From CAZKCK01 sp964552325 (GTDB lineage: Bacteria > Bacteroidota > Bacteroidia > Bacteroidales > TTA-H9), in contig CAZKHA010000073.1 of NCBI GenBank assembly GCA_964552325.1, forward strand, positions 1 to 15,266: 15,266 nucleotides of DNA. Reading direction: 5' to 3'. How positions within the stretch are numbered: the stretch's first letter is position 1; each line of letters starts with the position of its first letter. Below, one piece after another: positions 12,724 through 15,266 of the stretch. Position numbers and translations under genes: made by a program. Below the pieces are notes generated by a model. It did not search any database, had not been told where the DNA came from, and worked only from the letters and a program-made list of their open reading frames with translations.

Positions 12724-15192
12724 ATGAAAACCAGGGTAAACGTTAGTCGTAATGCCGTTTTTCAGTTGAATACGGTGTTGGTGGTCGCAAGTTTCTTGTT
12801 TCTTGTTAGTTGTAAGACGGAATTTCGTAAAAGAGATTCTAAACCATTTATAAACATTGACATCAACGGCAAGGCAAGTTTTGGAAATGATGCCATTCGT
12901 ATTGAAGATTTTATTTTTTCACCCGTTGATTCAAATGTCGTTTGGATGTTGAATTCTGATGGGCACTCGTATGAGTTGAGCTTGAAAGATAGCACATGGA
13001 CCCGGCTCGATAAGCGGTTGGGTACATATTCCAAAGGGCTGCGAAAAAAGAACATTGTCAAGGATTCGAAATACAGCAATTTGATATGGTTGAGTGCTAA
13101 TGAGCATGATTTGCTGGTGTATGATGTGGTAAATGATACCTTGCACGTATTCAACAACATAAAGTTTTTTAATAGTATTTGTTTCCTTGATAGCATTGTG
13201 GCGGTAGGTACAATCAATGGTTTATACATTATCAAAAGGGAACAAAACCAAGTGTATAAAAGCAAAGGTATTTATGGCATGGAAGTAAATAAGGTTGAGG
13301 ATAATTCTGGTAAAACTTTGCTAATCAATGGTACTGTTGTTTACGACTATGAGCATGACAAAGTGCAGATTGTTCGTTCAGTAAAAAAGAAGATGTATGC
13401 ATGCAAAAGGGTAAATAATCTATTGTTAGTCAATTGGGCGAATGACTTGGTTGTAATCCAAAGTGGAAAGGTTCGAAGGAAGTTCGCTTATCCCAATAAC
13501 CTTTTTGATAATATTGTGGTTGATGAAAAAGCTGTTTGGCTTCCATTTGAAGACTTGAGATATGGAATAATTAGGTTTGATTTTGTAAACAATATTTTGG
13601 ATACTATTCGGATTAGCAGGTACATTGGGGAGTATAAAGTCGCAGATGACAAAGAGTATATCTGGTTTTATACTGCGAGTTCGGTATTTATTTTTAATAA
13701 GACCACATACCAAACCAACTTCTTGGAATTGGATGAATCGTATTATAACACGGTAATGGATTCAAGGTATTTTTATGGGAATACGTCGGAAAGATTTGAT
13801 ATATATGAAAAGACTTACTTGCTTAAGTTGGCTGAAGATTATCGGCCATTGCTGATAGAGGAGAACCAATTCAAAAAAACGGTTGATTCTTTAGAAATTC
13901 ATCAAATAGATGATTTTAAGACCTATTATAAATGTTATAAACTATTAAGTGCCAAGTATGGTAATTCAAACATCCCTGCAATAAAAAGCGGTCTCGATGA
14001 CATTAAAAATGAATTTATGTGGCGACTACCCAAAAGCTATAAAAAATTGGTGTCTTTAGAGCGGTATATTATTGATTCTGTACAAGATATTGGATTGATA
14101 GCGAAGTACTATTTGGGTATTATACAGTATTGTAATCAACACGGAAAGCTGCACCAATCTTTAAAATACGATTCTATCCTTAAAGAACAATTTCCTCAGA
14201 GCAGGTCGGTTTATCATTCAGGTCAGATGAATGAAGTAGCAAAGAGTTTTACCATCATTAAAGCCATAAATGCTAGCAGATTGCCCCACGATGTGCGATT
14301 ATGGAAGTTAGGTAAAGCCTATTATGATTTATTTTTTCACGTTGGGCCCATAACAGAATGCAGTTCGATTGATATGACTTTCCCGTTTTTGTATCTAGAT
14401 AGCCTGCTAAAAATTTACCCGAACAGCGAATATGCTGACGATGCTAAATTTATGAAGATTAGTCATATAGAGGATAGTTCGCATGAAGGTGGTGATAATT
14501 CTTTCAATTTGGAAGCCATCAAGATTTATTTGGCGTTTTTAAATAAATACCCACAAACAGTTTTTGCAGCTGAAGTTTATCACAGAATAAGCCTACTTTC
14601 TCATGAAGGCTCTCAAGAAGTAGGGGATGAGTATGAATTGTTTAACGCTGCATTAAAATATGCTGATATTGTTATTTCTCAGTACCCAGAATACGCCGAA
14701 ATAGAAGAAGTTATTCGTCTCAGAGAATCAATCCGGTTTTCGCTTTCCGGAATCTTGTGGAAATTAAAGATTAAGGCTAATAAGAAAGCGTATCTGCTAG
14801 GCGAACCTGTTGAAGTAACCTTTAACTTTACCAATACTGACACGATACCACAAACAATTCAAGTATTTAAAGATAAGCTACTTCCAAATTTCCGGATAAT
14901 TGTTAAGAAATATTATAACGAAGAGAGCCTTGATTTGCGCGACTGCCTTAAGCTTGATCGAAACTTCGAATCGGATAATTTTGCAAAGCAGGACACGCTT
15001 ATTCGTAAAAAAATGTCGTTCACTGAAGTCTGGGATATAACAAGATGCGCCCGTGATTCATATTATGAGCCATGTGGGAAATTTGAGCTTCGCGAACCTG
15101 GATTTTACAGTATTACTGCATACGCATATCTTCATCCCACAGGGCATGAAATAACTTCGAATACGGTATATTTTAAGATTAAAGCTAAATAG
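12724..15192 (+). CDS. Large orphan lipoprotein: propeller-like, helical-repeat and Ig-like domains
   Basis: An 822-residue protein I do not recognise as a named family. The N-terminus is a lipoprotein signal ending LFLVSC, with lipid-bearing Cys 30. Residues about 55-370 are short beta repeats (IRIEDFIFSPVDSNVVWMLN, then NLIWLSANEHDLLVYDV, then EYIWFYTASSVFIFN) like blades of a beta-propeller, resembling sensor-type propellers. Residues about 375-675 are helical with TPR-like phrases (LLKIYPNSEYADDAKFMKI, YLAFLNKYPQTVFAAEVYHR). From about 680 a beta domain (LKIKANKKAYLLGEPVEVTF, then GKFELREPGFYSITAYAYL) resembles Ig-like or BsuPI-type folds. By eye it is more AT-rich than dnaK or panB. No neighbour explains it. 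It sits alone between a terminator and a convergent gene, behind its own candidate promoter. Role unknown, probably at the cell surface or in the periplasm. Confidence 0.85.
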   Translation: MKTRVNVSRNAVFQLNTVLVVASFLFLVSCKTEFRKRDSKPFINIDINGKASFGNDAIRIEDFIFSPVDSNVVWMLNSDGHSYELSLKDSTWTRLDKRLGTYSKGLRKKNIVKDSKYSNLIWLSANEHDLLVYDVVNDTLHVFNNIKFFNSICFLDSIVAVGTINGLYIIKREQNQVYKSKGIYGMEVNKVEDNSGKTLLINGTVVYDYEHDKVQIVRSVKKKMYACKRVNNLLLVNWANDLVVIQSGKVRRKFAYPNNLFDNIVVDEKAVWLPFEDLRYGIIRFDFVNNILDTIRISRYIGEYKVADDKEYIWFYTASSVFIFNKTTYQTNFLELDESYYNTVMDSRYFYGNTSERFDIYEKTYLLKLAEDYRPLLIEENQFKKTVDSLEIHQIDDFKTYYKCYKLLSAKYGNSNIPAIKSGLDDIKNEFMWRLPKSYKKLVSLERYIIDSVQDIGLIAKYYLGIIQYCNQHGKLHQSLKYDSILKEQFPQSRSVYHSGQMNEVAKSFTIIKAINASRLPHDVRLWKLGKAYYDLFFHVGPITECSSIDMTFPFLYLDSLLKIYPNSEYADDAKFMKISHIEDSSHEGGDNSFNLEAIKIYLAFLNKYPQTVFAAEVYHRISLLSHEGSQEVGDEYELFNAALKYADIVISQYPEYAEIEEVIRLRESIRFSLSGILWKLKIKANKKAYLLGEPVEVTFNFTNTDTIPQTIQVFKDKLLPNFRIIVKKYYNEESLDLRDCLKLDRNFESDNFAKQDTLIRKKMSFTEVWDITRCARDSYYEPCGKFELREPGFYSITAYAYLHPTGHEITSNTVYFKIKAK

Positions 15193-15215
15193 CCTTCGAG
15201 ATCACTGCCTTTTTT

Positions 15216-15266
15216 TTAGCGTTTCTTGGAGCGTTTCAAACCTGATTTTTCAGAAGTTAGAGCTGC
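15216..15266 (-). CDS. Possible 3' end of a convergent gene, partial
   Basis: On the minus strand a frame open from the right edge reads AALTSEKSGLKRSKKR and stops with TAA at 15218-15216, 23 bases after the lipoprotein's last base. A lysine/arginine-rich tail followed by stop is common at true C-termini, and a convergent gene would fit the short gap. Only 16 codons are visible, so product and reality are uncertain. Confidence 0.35.
   Translation of the reverse strand, partial: AALTSEKSGLKRSKKR

Noticed and set aside
12762..13265. A 167-codon minus-strand frame inside the large lipoprotein gene.
   Set aside because: Fully antisense to a gene with a good lipoprotein signal; no recognisable motifs; explained as a shadow frame.

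Overview
The window looks like a chromosomal segment of a Bacteroidota bacterium, probably Cytophagales- or chitinophaga-like. The evidence: a C-terminal gliding-motility/type IX secretion (T9SS) type B domain; a DUF4249-like lipoprotein; lipoprotein signals typical of the phylum; several exact or near matches to the Bacteroidota promoter -7 element TAnnTTTG; few clear Shine-Dalgarno sites; and protein sequences (PanB, M16 peptidase, RluA-type synthase, DnaK) of Bacteroidota style. No mobile element, CRISPR array, tRNA or rRNA was seen.

Layout. The left third (1-4643) is read leftwards: a DUF4249-like lipoprotein (4643-3573) ending at a clear intrinsic terminator, then dnaK (3246-1348) with its own perfect-palindrome terminator, then the E1 alpha subunit of a 2-oxoacid dehydrogenase, most like pyruvate dehydrogenase (1108-20). 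A 114-base divergent promoter region separates these from the rightward genes. These are panB (pantothenate/CoA synthesis), an RluA-family pseudouridine synthase, a 937-residue exported protein joining an HExxH metallopeptidase-like head to a beta-propeller and a probable outer-membrane barrel, an M16 zinc peptidase, an ECF sigma factor, and a membrane protein overlapping the sigma gene by 4 bases. That run ends at a strong terminator at 12229-12266. After a 528-base gene-free stretch comes an 822-residue lipoprotein (propeller-like, then helical repeats, then Ig-like domain). At the right edge a convergent leftward gene may begin to show its last codons.

How the genes relate. Housekeeping metabolism (PdhA-like, PanB), protein folding (DnaK) and RNA modification sit beside cell-envelope genes without an obvious shared pathway. 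The one clear functional pair is the ECF sigma factor and the translationally coupled membrane protein, whose cytoplasmic N-terminus looks like an anti-sigma segment and whose outer part ends in a T9SS type B C-terminal domain. This is the most interesting object in the window. Others worth a look are the three-part HExxH/propeller/barrel protein, a 12-base direct repeat with a sigma-54-like element upstream of dnaK, and the large orphan lipoprotein with its palindrome-containing promoter. I see no complete, unmistakably new defence or mobile system here.
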